Part shown: in pieces, positions 32,075-38,382 of the stretch
Position numbering within the stretch: the first letter of the stretch is position 1
Layout of the letters: each line of letters begins with the position of its first letter
Position numbers and translations under genes: made by a program
Notes under the pieces: model-generated
The model's database searches: none
What the model was told of the DNA's origin: nothing
Seen by the model: only the letters and a program-made list of their open reading frames with translations
From: Bradyrhizobium sp. AS23.2
GTDB taxonomy: Bacteria > Pseudomonadota > Alphaproteobacteria > Rhizobiales > Xanthobacteraceae
Assembly: GCF_001908185.1 (NCBI RefSeq)
Contig: NZ_LGHM01000072.1
Location: 1 to 38,382 of the forward strand
Direction of reading: 5' to 3'
Length of the DNA: 38,382 nucleotides

Positions 32075-32947
32075 ATGGCGATCACGCTCTCTGGCGATCA
32101 GTCAATCCCCGCACCGCCCTTGTCGTCGCGGCTGACCCCGGCGCAGGTCTGGGGCATCGTCCTGCTCGCACCCTATCTGCTCGTGTTCCTCGCCTTCGTC
32201 GTCTATCCCGTTTGCTACGGGCTGTGGCTGGCGCGGGCCCCTTCGAACTATGTCGCGCTCTATAATGACCCGATCTTTGCGCGCGCCGCGGTCAACACGC
32301 TGATCTTCCTGGTCATCGGCATCAACATCAAGATGCTGATCGCGCTGTTCCTGTCGGGCTTCTTCGCGCAGCAGCGCACCTGGATCAAATGGCTCTCGGT
32401 GATCTTCATCCTGCCCTGGGCGGTGCCGTCGATCCCGACCATCCTGTCGGTGCGTTTCATGCTCAATCCCGAATGGGGCGTGATCAACCACATCATCTTC
32501 TCCTTCACCGGCGATGACGGCCCGAACTGGCTGAACGACCCCACTGTGGCGCTGACCATGGCGATCGGCGTGCACATCTGGAAGTCGCTGCCGTTCTGGA
32601 CGCTGATCCTGATCACCGGTCGCCTTGCGATCGCGCACGACCTGTTCGAGGCCGCCGAGGTCGACGGCGCGAGCTGGTGGCAGAAATTCCGTTACATCAC
32701 CTGGCCGTCGATGCAGACCCTCTACGTCACCTGCACGCTGCTCTCGATGATCTGGACGCTGGGCGATTTCAACAGCGTCTATCTGCTCACCGGCGGTGGC
32801 CCGGCCGACCTCACGCACGTGCTGGCGACGCTCGGCATCCGCTATCTCCGGCTCGACCAGCTCTCGCTCGCGATGGCCTCCATCGTCTGTGCGATGCCGT
32901 TCGTCCTGCCGCTCGTGTACTTCATGATGAAACGGTTGTCGCGATGA
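32075..32947 (+). CDS. ABC transporter permease, MalF/UgpA type
   Basis: A 290-residue inner-membrane subunit starting at ATG 32075; the upstream frame is repeat DNA. Six helices are visible, with the EAA loop EAAEVDGASWWQKFRYIT.P at about residues 190-208. The chain begins with MAITLSGDQSIPAPPLSSRLT before the first helix. The periplasmic segment between the first helices is short (LARAPSNYVALYNDPIFARA). The gene overlaps the next permease by four bases (ATGA). No ATPase gene is in the operon. Confidence 0.92.
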   Translation: MAITLSGDQSIPAPPLSSRLTPAQVWGIVLLAPYLLVFLAFVVYPVCYGLWLARAPSNYVALYNDPIFARAAVNTLIFLVIGINIKMLIALFLSGFFAQQRTWIKWLSVIFILPWAVPSIPTILSVRFMLNPEWGVINHIIFSFTGDDGPNWLNDPTVALTMAIGVHIWKSLPFWTLILITGRLAIAHDLFEAAEVDGASWWQKFRYITWPSMQTLYVTCTLLSMIWTLGDFNSVYLLTGGGPADLTHVLATLGIRYLRLDQLSLAMASIVCAMPFVLPLVYFMMKRLSR

Positions 32948-33795
32948 AGCTTCCCTCCTTACGCGAAGTCGCGACCGAAGCGCGGTTGCTGCTGATCGGC
33001 ATTCCCGTCTTCCTGTGGACGATGATTCCGATCTACCACATGTTCCTGTTCGCGATCTCGCCCAAGGAGGACGCGTTCTCGGGCAAGCTGTGGCCGGACC
33101 ATCCGACGCTGCACAACTTCGAGATCGTGTTCAAGCAGCAGCATTATTTCCTGCGCGACTTCTATGTGCAGTTCTGGAATTCGATGCTGATCGCAGCCGC
33201 CGTCGGCGCGCTGACACTGTTCATCGCGACCGCCGCGGCGTTCTCGATCTCGCGGCTGAAGGTGCCGGGCGGGCGCATGGTGCTGAACCTCGCGCTCTTC
33301 ACCTATTTCATCCCCGCGGCGTTCCTCGCCGTGCCGATGTACCGCACCATGGGCAATTACGGCCTGCTCAACAATCACTGGTCGCTGATCCTGGCGATGG
33401 TGACGATCGCCAGCCCTTACGCGATCTGGGTGCTCAAACAGGCCTCCGACAAGCTGCCGGTCGAGCTGGACGAGGCCGCGGTGATGGACGGCGCCACGAC
33501 GCTGCAGATCTTCCGCCTGGTCTACCTGCCGCTGATGATGCCCTCGCTGGTCGCGATCGGGACCTATGCGGTCCTGCTCGCCTGGAACGAATATCTCTAC
33601 GCGTTCCTGCTGCTCTCGAACGACCGCCAGATCACGCTCCCCGTAGCACTCGGCAACTTCCTCGCCGCCGACGATTCGCCTTGGGAGCTGTTGATGACCA
33701 CCGGCTTCATCTACGCGCTGCCGCCGGCCGCGGTCTACTACGCCTTCCGCCGCTACATGGTGGGCGGGCTCACCGCGGGTGCGGTGAAGTCTTAG
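32944..33795 (+). CDS. ABC transporter permease, MalG type
   Basis: A 283-residue inner-membrane subunit whose ATG overlaps the previous stop (ATGA), implying translational coupling. The EAA motif is DEAAVMDGATTLQIFRLVYLP, at about residues 177-197 (longer than usual stretch split by its helices), and the C-terminus GGLTAGAVKS is the MalG-type tail. It completes the membrane part of the second sugar-type importer. The transcript probably ends in the hairpin at 33806-33837, shared with the convergent operon. Confidence 0.92.
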   Translation: MKLPSLREVATEARLLLIGIPVFLWTMIPIYHMFLFAISPKEDAFSGKLWPDHPTLHNFEIVFKQQHYFLRDFYVQFWNSMLIAAAVGALTLFIATAAAFSISRLKVPGGRMVLNLALFTYFIPAAFLAVPMYRTMGNYGLLNNHWSLILAMVTIASPYAIWVLKQASDKLPVELDEAAVMDGATTLQIFRLVYLPLMMPSLVAIGTYAVLLAWNEYLYAFLLLSNDRQITLPVALGNFLAADDSPWELLMTTGFIYALPPAAVYYAFRRYMVGGLTAGAVKS

Positions 33796-33805
33796 GCGAG
33801 CAGTC

Positions 33806-33837
33806 ATTCCGGGGTGCGCGCAGCGCGACCCGGGAAT
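33806..33837. repeat. Short member of repeat family C between convergent operons
   Basis: ATTCCGGGGT..GCGC and GCGC..ACCCGGGAAT are inverted around GCA, with one bulge. It begins 11 bp after the permease stop and ends 8 bp before the stop of the opposing permease, so it probably closes both transcripts. Confidence 0.65.
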
Positions 33838-33844
33838 CTCCCGT

Positions 33845-34657
33845 TTACAGCGGCGCCGCGCTTTCGCCCTGCGAGCTCGATAGTTTCGAGGCGAGCGAGG
33901 CAATCACGATGACCACCGCGATCAGGGCGATCACCAGCGTGCAGATCGCGTTGATCTCGGGCTTCACGCCGAGCCGCACCTCGGAGTAGATCCGGATCGG
34001 CAGGGTCGCCGAGCCGGGGCCGGTGGTGAAGCTCGCGATCACGAGGTCGTCCAGCGAGAGCGTGAAGGCGAGCATCCAGCCGGCAACGATGGCGGGCGCG
34101 ATCAGCGGCAAGGTCACGGCGACGAACGCGCGAACCGGGTTGCAGCCGAGGTCCATAGCCGCCTCCTCCAGCGAACGATCGAGCGAGCCGAGGCGGGACT
34201 GAACGACCACCGCAACGAAACACATTGTCAGCGTGGTGTGCGCAAACGTCACCGTCCAAAATCCGCGCTCGGCGTTCAGCGCCACGAACAGGAGCAGCAG
34301 CGACAATCCGGTGATCACCTCCGGCATCACCAGCGGTGCATAGAGCATGCCGGAGAACAGCGTGCGGCCGCGAAAGCGCGCGCCGCGCGACAGCGCCACC
34401 GCGGCGAGCGTTCCGAGCAGCGTAGCGATGGTCGCGGAGGAGACCGCAACCCGCAGGCTCATCCAGGCCGCCTCGATCATGGCGCGGTCGCTGAAGAACT
34501 CGCGATACCAGCGCAGCGACCAGCCGCCCCACACCGTCACCAGCCGCGAGTCGTTGAACGAATAGATGACGAGAATGAGGATCGGCAGATAGAGGAACGC
34601 CAGCCCGAGCGCGAGCGAGGCGATGTTGAAGCGGGACAGGCGAGAGACCTTGCGCAT
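33845..34657 (-). CDS. ABC transporter permease, PotC/PotI type
   Basis: A 270-residue inner-membrane subunit (ATG 34657; a GTG at 34660 is directly before it). Six helices; the N-terminus has LPILILVIYSFNDSRLVTVWGGWSLRWY (in two parts), typical of spermidine/putrescine-type permeases. The EAA loop reads LEEAAMDLGCNPVRAFVAVTLP. It follows the PotB-type gene with only four bases between stop and start, so they share a transcript. Substrate is probably a polyamine or a similar organic cation; this rests on family. Confidence 0.92.
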   Translation of the reverse strand: MRKVSRLSRFNIASLALGLAFLYLPILILVIYSFNDSRLVTVWGGWSLRWYREFFSDRAMIEAAWMSLRVAVSSATIATLLGTLAAVALSRGARFRGRTLFSGMLYAPLVMPEVITGLSLLLLFVALNAERGFWTVTFAHTTLTMCFVAVVVQSRLGSLDRSLEEAAMDLGCNPVRAFVAVTLPLIAPAIVAGWMLAFTLSLDDLVIASFTTGPGSATLPIRIYSEVRLGVKPEINAICTLVIALIAVVIVIASLASKLSSSQGESAAPL

Positions 34658-34661
34658 CACC

Positions 34662-35576
34662 TCACCGCCCCTGTTCCAGCTGGCGCTTCTGGAGCCGTTC
34701 GTACAGCAGCAGCGGCACCAGCAGCACCACCAGCAGCACGATGGCCGCCGCGGACGCGACCGGCCAGTCCTTGTTCGTGAAGAATTCGAGCCACAGGGTC
34801 TGGCCGATCATCAAGGAATTGGAGCCGGCCAGAAGGTCCGGGATCACGAACTCACCGACGATGGGGATGAAGCACAGCAGCACGCCGGCACCGACGCCGG
34901 GCAGCGACAGCGGAAAGGTGACGAGCCAGAACACCTGCCACGGCGGCGCGCCGAGATCAGAGGCCGCCTCCTCCAGTGCCAGCTCCATCTTGGCGAGCGT
35001 GGCATAGAGCGGCAGGATCATGAATGGCAGGTAGGAATAGACGATGCCGATATACATCGCGCTGTCGGTGGAGAGCCACACCACCGGCTGGCCGACCAGG
35101 TGCAGCGCCAGCAGGATCTGGTTGAGCAGGCCGTCATGCTGGAGGATGTTGATCCAGGCGTAGATGCGGATCAGGAACGAGGTCCAGAACGGCACGATCA
35201 CCAGCACCATCGCCACCGCCTGCCAGCGCTTCGGCAATCGCGCCATGCCGTAGGCAATGGGATAGCCGATCAGCAGCAACAGCGCGGTCGCGGTGACGGC
35301 GACGGTGAGGCTGCGCAGATAGGCGAACACATAGATCTCGTCGGAGCCGAGCAGCTTGAAATTGTCGAGCGATAGCGCGGCAAAGGCCGCCTTCAGCGCC
35401 CCCCACCCCGCCGTCAGGTCGAACACGGGCTCGTAGGGCGGCTGTGCGATCGCGGTCTGCGACAGGCTGATCTTGAGCACGAAGGCGAACGGCACCAGGA
35501 AGAACAGCACCATCCAGACATAGGGTGCGATGGCGGCAAAGCGCGCCGGTCGCGCGAAGATGCGGCGTGCGCTCAT
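34662..35576 (-). CDS. ABC transporter permease, PotB/PotH type
   Basis: A 304-residue inner-membrane subunit with six helices; the first segment (APYVWMVLFFLVPFAFVLKISLS) and the later IPIVGEFVIPDLLAGSNSLMIG are hallmarks of PotB/PotH. The EAA loop reads LEEAASDLGAPPWQVFWLVTFP, over about residues 200-222. Its ATG overlaps the ATPase stop (ATGA), so translation is coupled. It works with the PotC-type permease downstream. Confidence 0.93.
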   Translation of the reverse strand: MSARRIFARPARFAAIAPYVWMVLFFLVPFAFVLKISLSQTAIAQPPYEPVFDLTAGWGALKAAFAALSLDNFKLLGSDEIYVFAYLRSLTVAVTATALLLLIGYPIAYGMARLPKRWQAVAMVLVIVPFWTSFLIRIYAWINILQHDGLLNQILLALHLVGQPVVWLSTDSAMYIGIVYSYLPFMILPLYATLAKMELALEEAASDLGAPPWQVFWLVTFPLSLPGVGAGVLLCFIPIVGEFVIPDLLAGSNSLMIGQTLWLEFFTNKDWPVASAAAIVLLVVLLVPLLLYERLQKRQLEQGR

Positions 35577-36742
35577 GACGGCAGCAACACGCAGTCATCG
35601 GGCGTGAACCAGGCGACGACATTCTGGTTCAGGCTGTAGGCATCGACGTCGAGGCGCGCGCTGTTGGCCACCGAAGCCTGCAGCATTCCGCCGGTATCGA
35701 GCTTCACCTTGTAGGTGGTGGTGCCGCCGAGATAGCAGATGTCGGCGATCACTCCGTCCAGGCGGTTGATCGCCGTTTCACGACCGGCCTCGCTCACTGG
35801 ACCGCGGCGCGAGAGCTTGACTTTCTCCGGGCGGATCGCGACCGAAAATCTTGTCTCGCCGACCGCCTCGCGCGGCTCGGCCACCACCAGCGTGCCCGCA
35901 CCGCCTGTGCCGATGACCAGGCGGTGACCATCGCGCAATTTGAACTCGGCGTCGAACAGGTTGATGTCGCCGACGAACTCCGCGATCCAGCGCGAGCGCG
36001 GCGCTTCGTAGAGCTCGCGCGGGCTCGCGACCTGATCGAGCCGGCCGGCCTTCATCACGCCGATCCGGCTCGCCATCGTCATCGCCTCCTCCTGGTCGTG
36101 GGTAACGATGATGAAGGTCATGCCGAGCCGGCGCTGGAGCTCCATCAGCTCGCCTTGCGTGCTCTCGCGCAGTTTCTTGTCCAGCGCCGCGAGCGGCTCG
36201 TCCAGAAGCAGGAGCTGCGGACGGCGCGCCAGCGCACGGGCCAGCGCGACGCGCTGGCGCTGACCGCCGGAGAGCTGGTCGGGCTTGCGCTTCTCCAGCC
36301 CCTCGAGCTTCACCAGCGCGACCATCTCAGAAACGCGCGTGGCGATGTCGGCGCGCGCCATGCCGGCGCGTTTCAGGCCGAAGGCGATGTTGTCGCGCAC
36401 CGACAGATGCGGGAACAACGCGTAGCTCTGGAACATCATGTTGATCGGACGTTCGTGCGGCAGCGCCTGCGCGATATCCTTGCCGCCGAGCAGGATGCGT
36501 CCTTCGTCCGGCGCCTCGAAGCCGGCGAGCATACGCAGGAGCGTAGTCTTGCCGCAGCCGCTCGGGCCAAGCAGCGCAAAGAACTCGCCCGCCTTGATGT
36601 CGAGCGACACGCCGTCCACGGCGCGGAACGACCCGAACGTCTTGGCGACACCCTCGATGCGCAGCAGCGGCTGGCCCGCCGCAGGACGCACATCTCCGGC
36701 CGCATCTGCCGCGGCGTCTGTTCTGGGCAACTCGTCAGTCAT
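35573..36742 (-). CDS. ABC transporter ATP-binding protein, PotA/PotG type
   Basis: A 389-residue cytosolic ATPase. Walker A is GPSGCGKTT, the Q-loop is in MMFQSYALFPHLSV, the signature is LSGGQRQRVALARALA, Walker B is LLLLDEPLAALD and the H-loop is IVTHDQEEA. The C-terminal ~110 residues form the TOBE regulatory domain (DINLFDAEF, SVAIRPEKVKLSRR). ATG 36742 has AGGGA just upstream; a TTG at 36754 would add four residues. It lies 52 bp after glpD on the same strand. The cognate periplasmic binding protein is absent from the operon and from the window. Confidence 0.94.
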   Translation of the reverse strand: MTDELPRTDAAADAAGDVRPAAGQPLLRIEGVAKTFGSFRAVDGVSLDIKAGEFFALLGPSGCGKTTLLRMLAGFEAPDEGRILLGGKDIAQALPHERPINMMFQSYALFPHLSVRDNIAFGLKRAGMARADIATRVSEMVALVKLEGLEKRKPDQLSGGQRQRVALARALARRPQLLLLDEPLAALDKKLRESTQGELMELQRRLGMTFIIVTHDQEEAMTMASRIGVMKAGRLDQVASPRELYEAPRSRWIAEFVGDINLFDAEFKLRDGHRLVIGTGGAGTLVVAEPREAVGETRFSVAIRPEKVKLSRRGPVSEAGRETAINRLDGVIADICYLGGTTTYKVKLDTGGMLQASVANSARLDVDAYSLNQNVVAWFTPDDCVLLPS

Positions 36743-36794
36743 GTTCCCTGCCAACCCCGATTCCGCCGCACGCTAGCGGCCGATCGTCCCTAGC

Positions 36795-38279
36795 TCAACC
36801 GCTTCGGGGCAAATCGCTCACATCACATTTCGCCATGAACGCGGCCAGCGCGTCGCAGTCGGCGGCCGGCATGGTCAGGCCGAGCTTGGAGCGGCGCCAC
36901 AGGATATCCTCGGGGAAACGCGCCCATTCGTGGCTCATCATATAGCGCACTTCGGCGCCGGTCAGTTCGGGGCCGAAGGCCGGGCCGAGCTCGCCGCGGC
37001 TCTTCGCCTCACCAAGGATAGCCGGCAATCGCGAGCCATAGGCTGCGACCAGGCGTTGGGCCTGCGGCTCCGAGAGAAACCGCCAGCGGTCACGCGCGGC
37101 GTCGACCTCGGTCTCGAAACCGTCCCAGGCGAAATCTCCGCCGGGCAGCGCTGCGCCCGCGGTCCAGCGCGGCGACATCGGATAGAACGGGGCGAGCAGT
37201 GTCACGGCCCGCTCCGCGCGCAGGCGCGAGGTGGTGATGTCGCCGCCGAACATCGTGATCAGCGGCGCCTTGCGCCGGCGCGCATGGAACAGCGTCGTGC
37301 CGTCGCGTCGCCGCGCGGACGCCAGCGTCAGGTTGACGCCGGAGACCGTCCGGACCACGTCGATCGGAGCTACTTGCTCGCGGAAATAACGGCTGGCGGC
37401 TTCACAGAGATAGCTGATGTCGGCCCCCGGCATCGCCACGATCGCCGGATCGCCGGTGAAAGCGCGCGTGACCGTGCCGATCAGCGTGAAATCGTGCTCG
37501 AAGGGGGACGCGAAGATCAGCCGTCCATCATTGTTCTGGAAGACGTAGACGTTGTCGGGCTCGAACAGCCGCGGCACGATGATCTGGCTCATCTGCATGG
37601 CCGCCATGGCGGGCTGCGGCTGGCGCAGCACAGTTTCCGCGACCAGCGGCGTCCAGCCGCCCGTGGTGTTGGCCAGCGCGCGGGCCGTGATCGCGCGGCG
37701 ATGGCCGCGATCGACCACCGCGAGCCACCATGTGTCGGTTCTATCGGCGCGGACGCAGCGCGCCCCTGTCCGGATCACCGCGCCACGTTCGGCCGCATCC
37801 AGCGCTGTGAGCACGACCAGGCGGGAATCATCCACGACGCAGTCCGAATACTCGAAGGCGATACGGAACGGGCGCTTCAGCGCATTGCCGACCGGATGAT
37901 GCGTGATGTCGAGGGTGGTCGTTACAGGCAGGCCGCCCCGGCTCGTGAGGCTGTCATAGAGGAACAGGCCGGCACGCAGCAGCCATGGCGGGCGTTCGTC
38001 CGAATGCGCGGGGATCACGAAGCGCATCGGCCGGACCAGATGCGGCGCGATCCGGAGCCAGGTCCGGCGCTCGGCGAGCGCCCGGCGCACCCGCCAGAGC
38101 CCGCGGCGCTCCAGCACCGACAGATCGCCGTGGATCAGCCGCGGCGTCGCCGACGACGCGGCGCCGCCAAGATCGCCCTGCTCGAAGAGGATGACGCGCA
38201 GGCCGCGACCGGCCGCATCGCGCGCAAGGCTGACACCGTTCAGGCCGCCGCCGATGATCGCAAGATCGTAATCCGCCAT
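36795..38279 (-). CDS. glpD: Glycerol-3-phosphate dehydrogenase, FAD-dependent (GlpD-like)
   Basis: A 494-residue flavoenzyme oxidising glycerol 3-phosphate to dihydroxyacetone phosphate and passing electrons to quinone at the inner membrane. The FAD motif is DLAIIGGGLNGVSLARDAAGRG (residues 4-25, in two runs), followed by LFEQGDLGGAASSATPRLIHGDL. VFQNNDGRLIFASPFEHDFTLIGTT-like and FGGDITTSRLRAE are also typical, and a C-terminal DAO_C-type domain ends in EDILWRRSKLGL. ATG 38279 is the family's usual start (MADYDLAII); longer frames to 38324 run into a repeat. It stands upstream of a polyamine-type ABC operon, which may be coincidental. Confidence 0.93.
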   Translation of the reverse strand: MADYDLAIIGGGLNGVSLARDAAGRGLRVILFEQGDLGGAASSATPRLIHGDLSVLERRGLWRVRRALAERRTWLRIAPHLVRPMRFVIPAHSDERPPWLLRAGLFLYDSLTSRGGLPVTTTLDITHHPVGNALKRPFRIAFEYSDCVVDDSRLVVLTALDAAERGAVIRTGARCVRADRTDTWWLAVVDRGHRRAITARALANTTGGWTPLVAETVLRQPQPAMAAMQMSQIIVPRLFEPDNVYVFQNNDGRLIFASPFEHDFTLIGTVTRAFTGDPAIVAMPGADISYLCEAASRYFREQVAPIDVVRTVSGVNLTLASARRRDGTTLFHARRRKAPLITMFGGDITTSRLRAERAVTLLAPFYPMSPRWTAGAALPGGDFAWDGFETEVDAARDRWRFLSEPQAQRLVAAYGSRLPAILGEAKSRGELGPAFGPELTGAEVRYMMSHEWARFPEDILWRRSKLGLTMPAADCDALAAFMAKCDVSDLPRSG

Positions 38280-38314
38280 GAAACTGTCGAGAGCGAGCAC
38301 AGCGCTCGCCATCA

Positions 38315-38382
38315 CTAGAGCCATTTCCGTTCCGATGAAATCGGAACCAGGCTCTAGATTCTTGTTTGACGCGTTTTCTTTG
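38315..38382. repeat. Inverted repeat at the window edge (CTAGAGCC / GGCTCTAG)
   Basis: CTAGAGCC (38315-38322) pairs with GGCTCTAG (38350-38357), and GTTCCGAT (38329-38336) with ATCGGAAC (38340-38347). The tail GATTCTTGTTTGACGCG... resembles a repeat I have seen often in Bradyrhizobium intergenic DNA (from memory). The copy is cut by the window end. Confidence 0.6.

Noticed and set aside
35573..36742. The PotA-type ATPase as the missing ATPase for the neighbouring sugar importer (30488-33795)
   Set aside because: It is on the opposite strand, coupled by overlap to its own PotB/PotC permeases, and has polyamine-type features; sharing is possible but unsupported.
38280..38324. Longer N-terminus of GlpD
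   Set aside because: The extension runs into a dispersed inverted repeat, and family members start at MADYDLAII.

Overview
The window is a high-GC chromosomal segment that reads as an alphaproteobacterium of the Bradyrhizobium/Rhodopseudomonas group. The reasons are the gene families present, the order nnrS / nnrR / hemN / small membrane protein / nirK / nirV, FixK2/NnrR-type sites (TTG-N8-CAA) in front of those genes, and many intergenic palindromic repeats of several families. The genus is an inference from pattern, not from a database search. I see no tRNA, rRNA, CRISPR array, phage or insertion sequence.

Layout. 1-1368: the C-terminal part of an MgtA-like P-type ATPase, cut by the window edge. 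1524-4910: two paralogous EamA/DMT permeases flanking an unrecognised secreted protein, whose C-terminus looks shifted at a 7-G run, and a DUF1330 protein that probably starts at TTG. 5122-6099: an orphan TctC/Bug binding protein between two direct copies of a ~128-bp repeat. 6354-8039: a single-Cache chemoreceptor. 8303-12779: a 2-hydroxyacid dehydrogenase followed by a Tat-exported sugar-type ABC binding protein and two permeases, with no ATPase gene. 12912-15413: a Tat-exported metallo-beta-lactamase-fold hydrolase and a secreted phytase-like esterase; between them lies a short remnant of a second permease 3' end. 15500-17173: a secreted DUF4139 protein. 17372-19233: a divergent pair, a FixJ/NarL-type response regulator lacking the usual phospho-acceptor Asp and an AraC-type regulator whose promoter carries two direct repeats 21 bp apart.

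19230-25839 is a denitrification / low-oxygen island: nnrS, nnrR, a DUF1858 redox-disulfide protein, hemN, a 68-residue membrane protein, nirK (copper nitrite reductase, all copper ligands visible) and nirV. Four Crp/Fnr-type boxes lie in front of these genes, so they probably form one regulon that makes NO from nitrite, responds to NO through NnrR, and supplies haem without oxygen.

26028-30265 holds housekeeping and accessory genes: a GNAT acetyltransferase, the two subunits of a 3-oxoacid CoA-transferase, and an AsmA-family protein. 30488-33795 is a second sugar-type ABC operon (binding protein plus two permeases, again no ATPase) preceded by two perfect inverted repeats. 33845-36742 is a spermidine/putrescine-type ABC transporter on the minus strand (ATPase and two permeases, no binding protein in view), downstream of a GlpD-like glycerol-3-phosphate dehydrogenase (36795-38279). 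In both sugar-type operons a palindromic repeat, from a different family each time, sits exactly between the binding-protein gene and the first permease gene.
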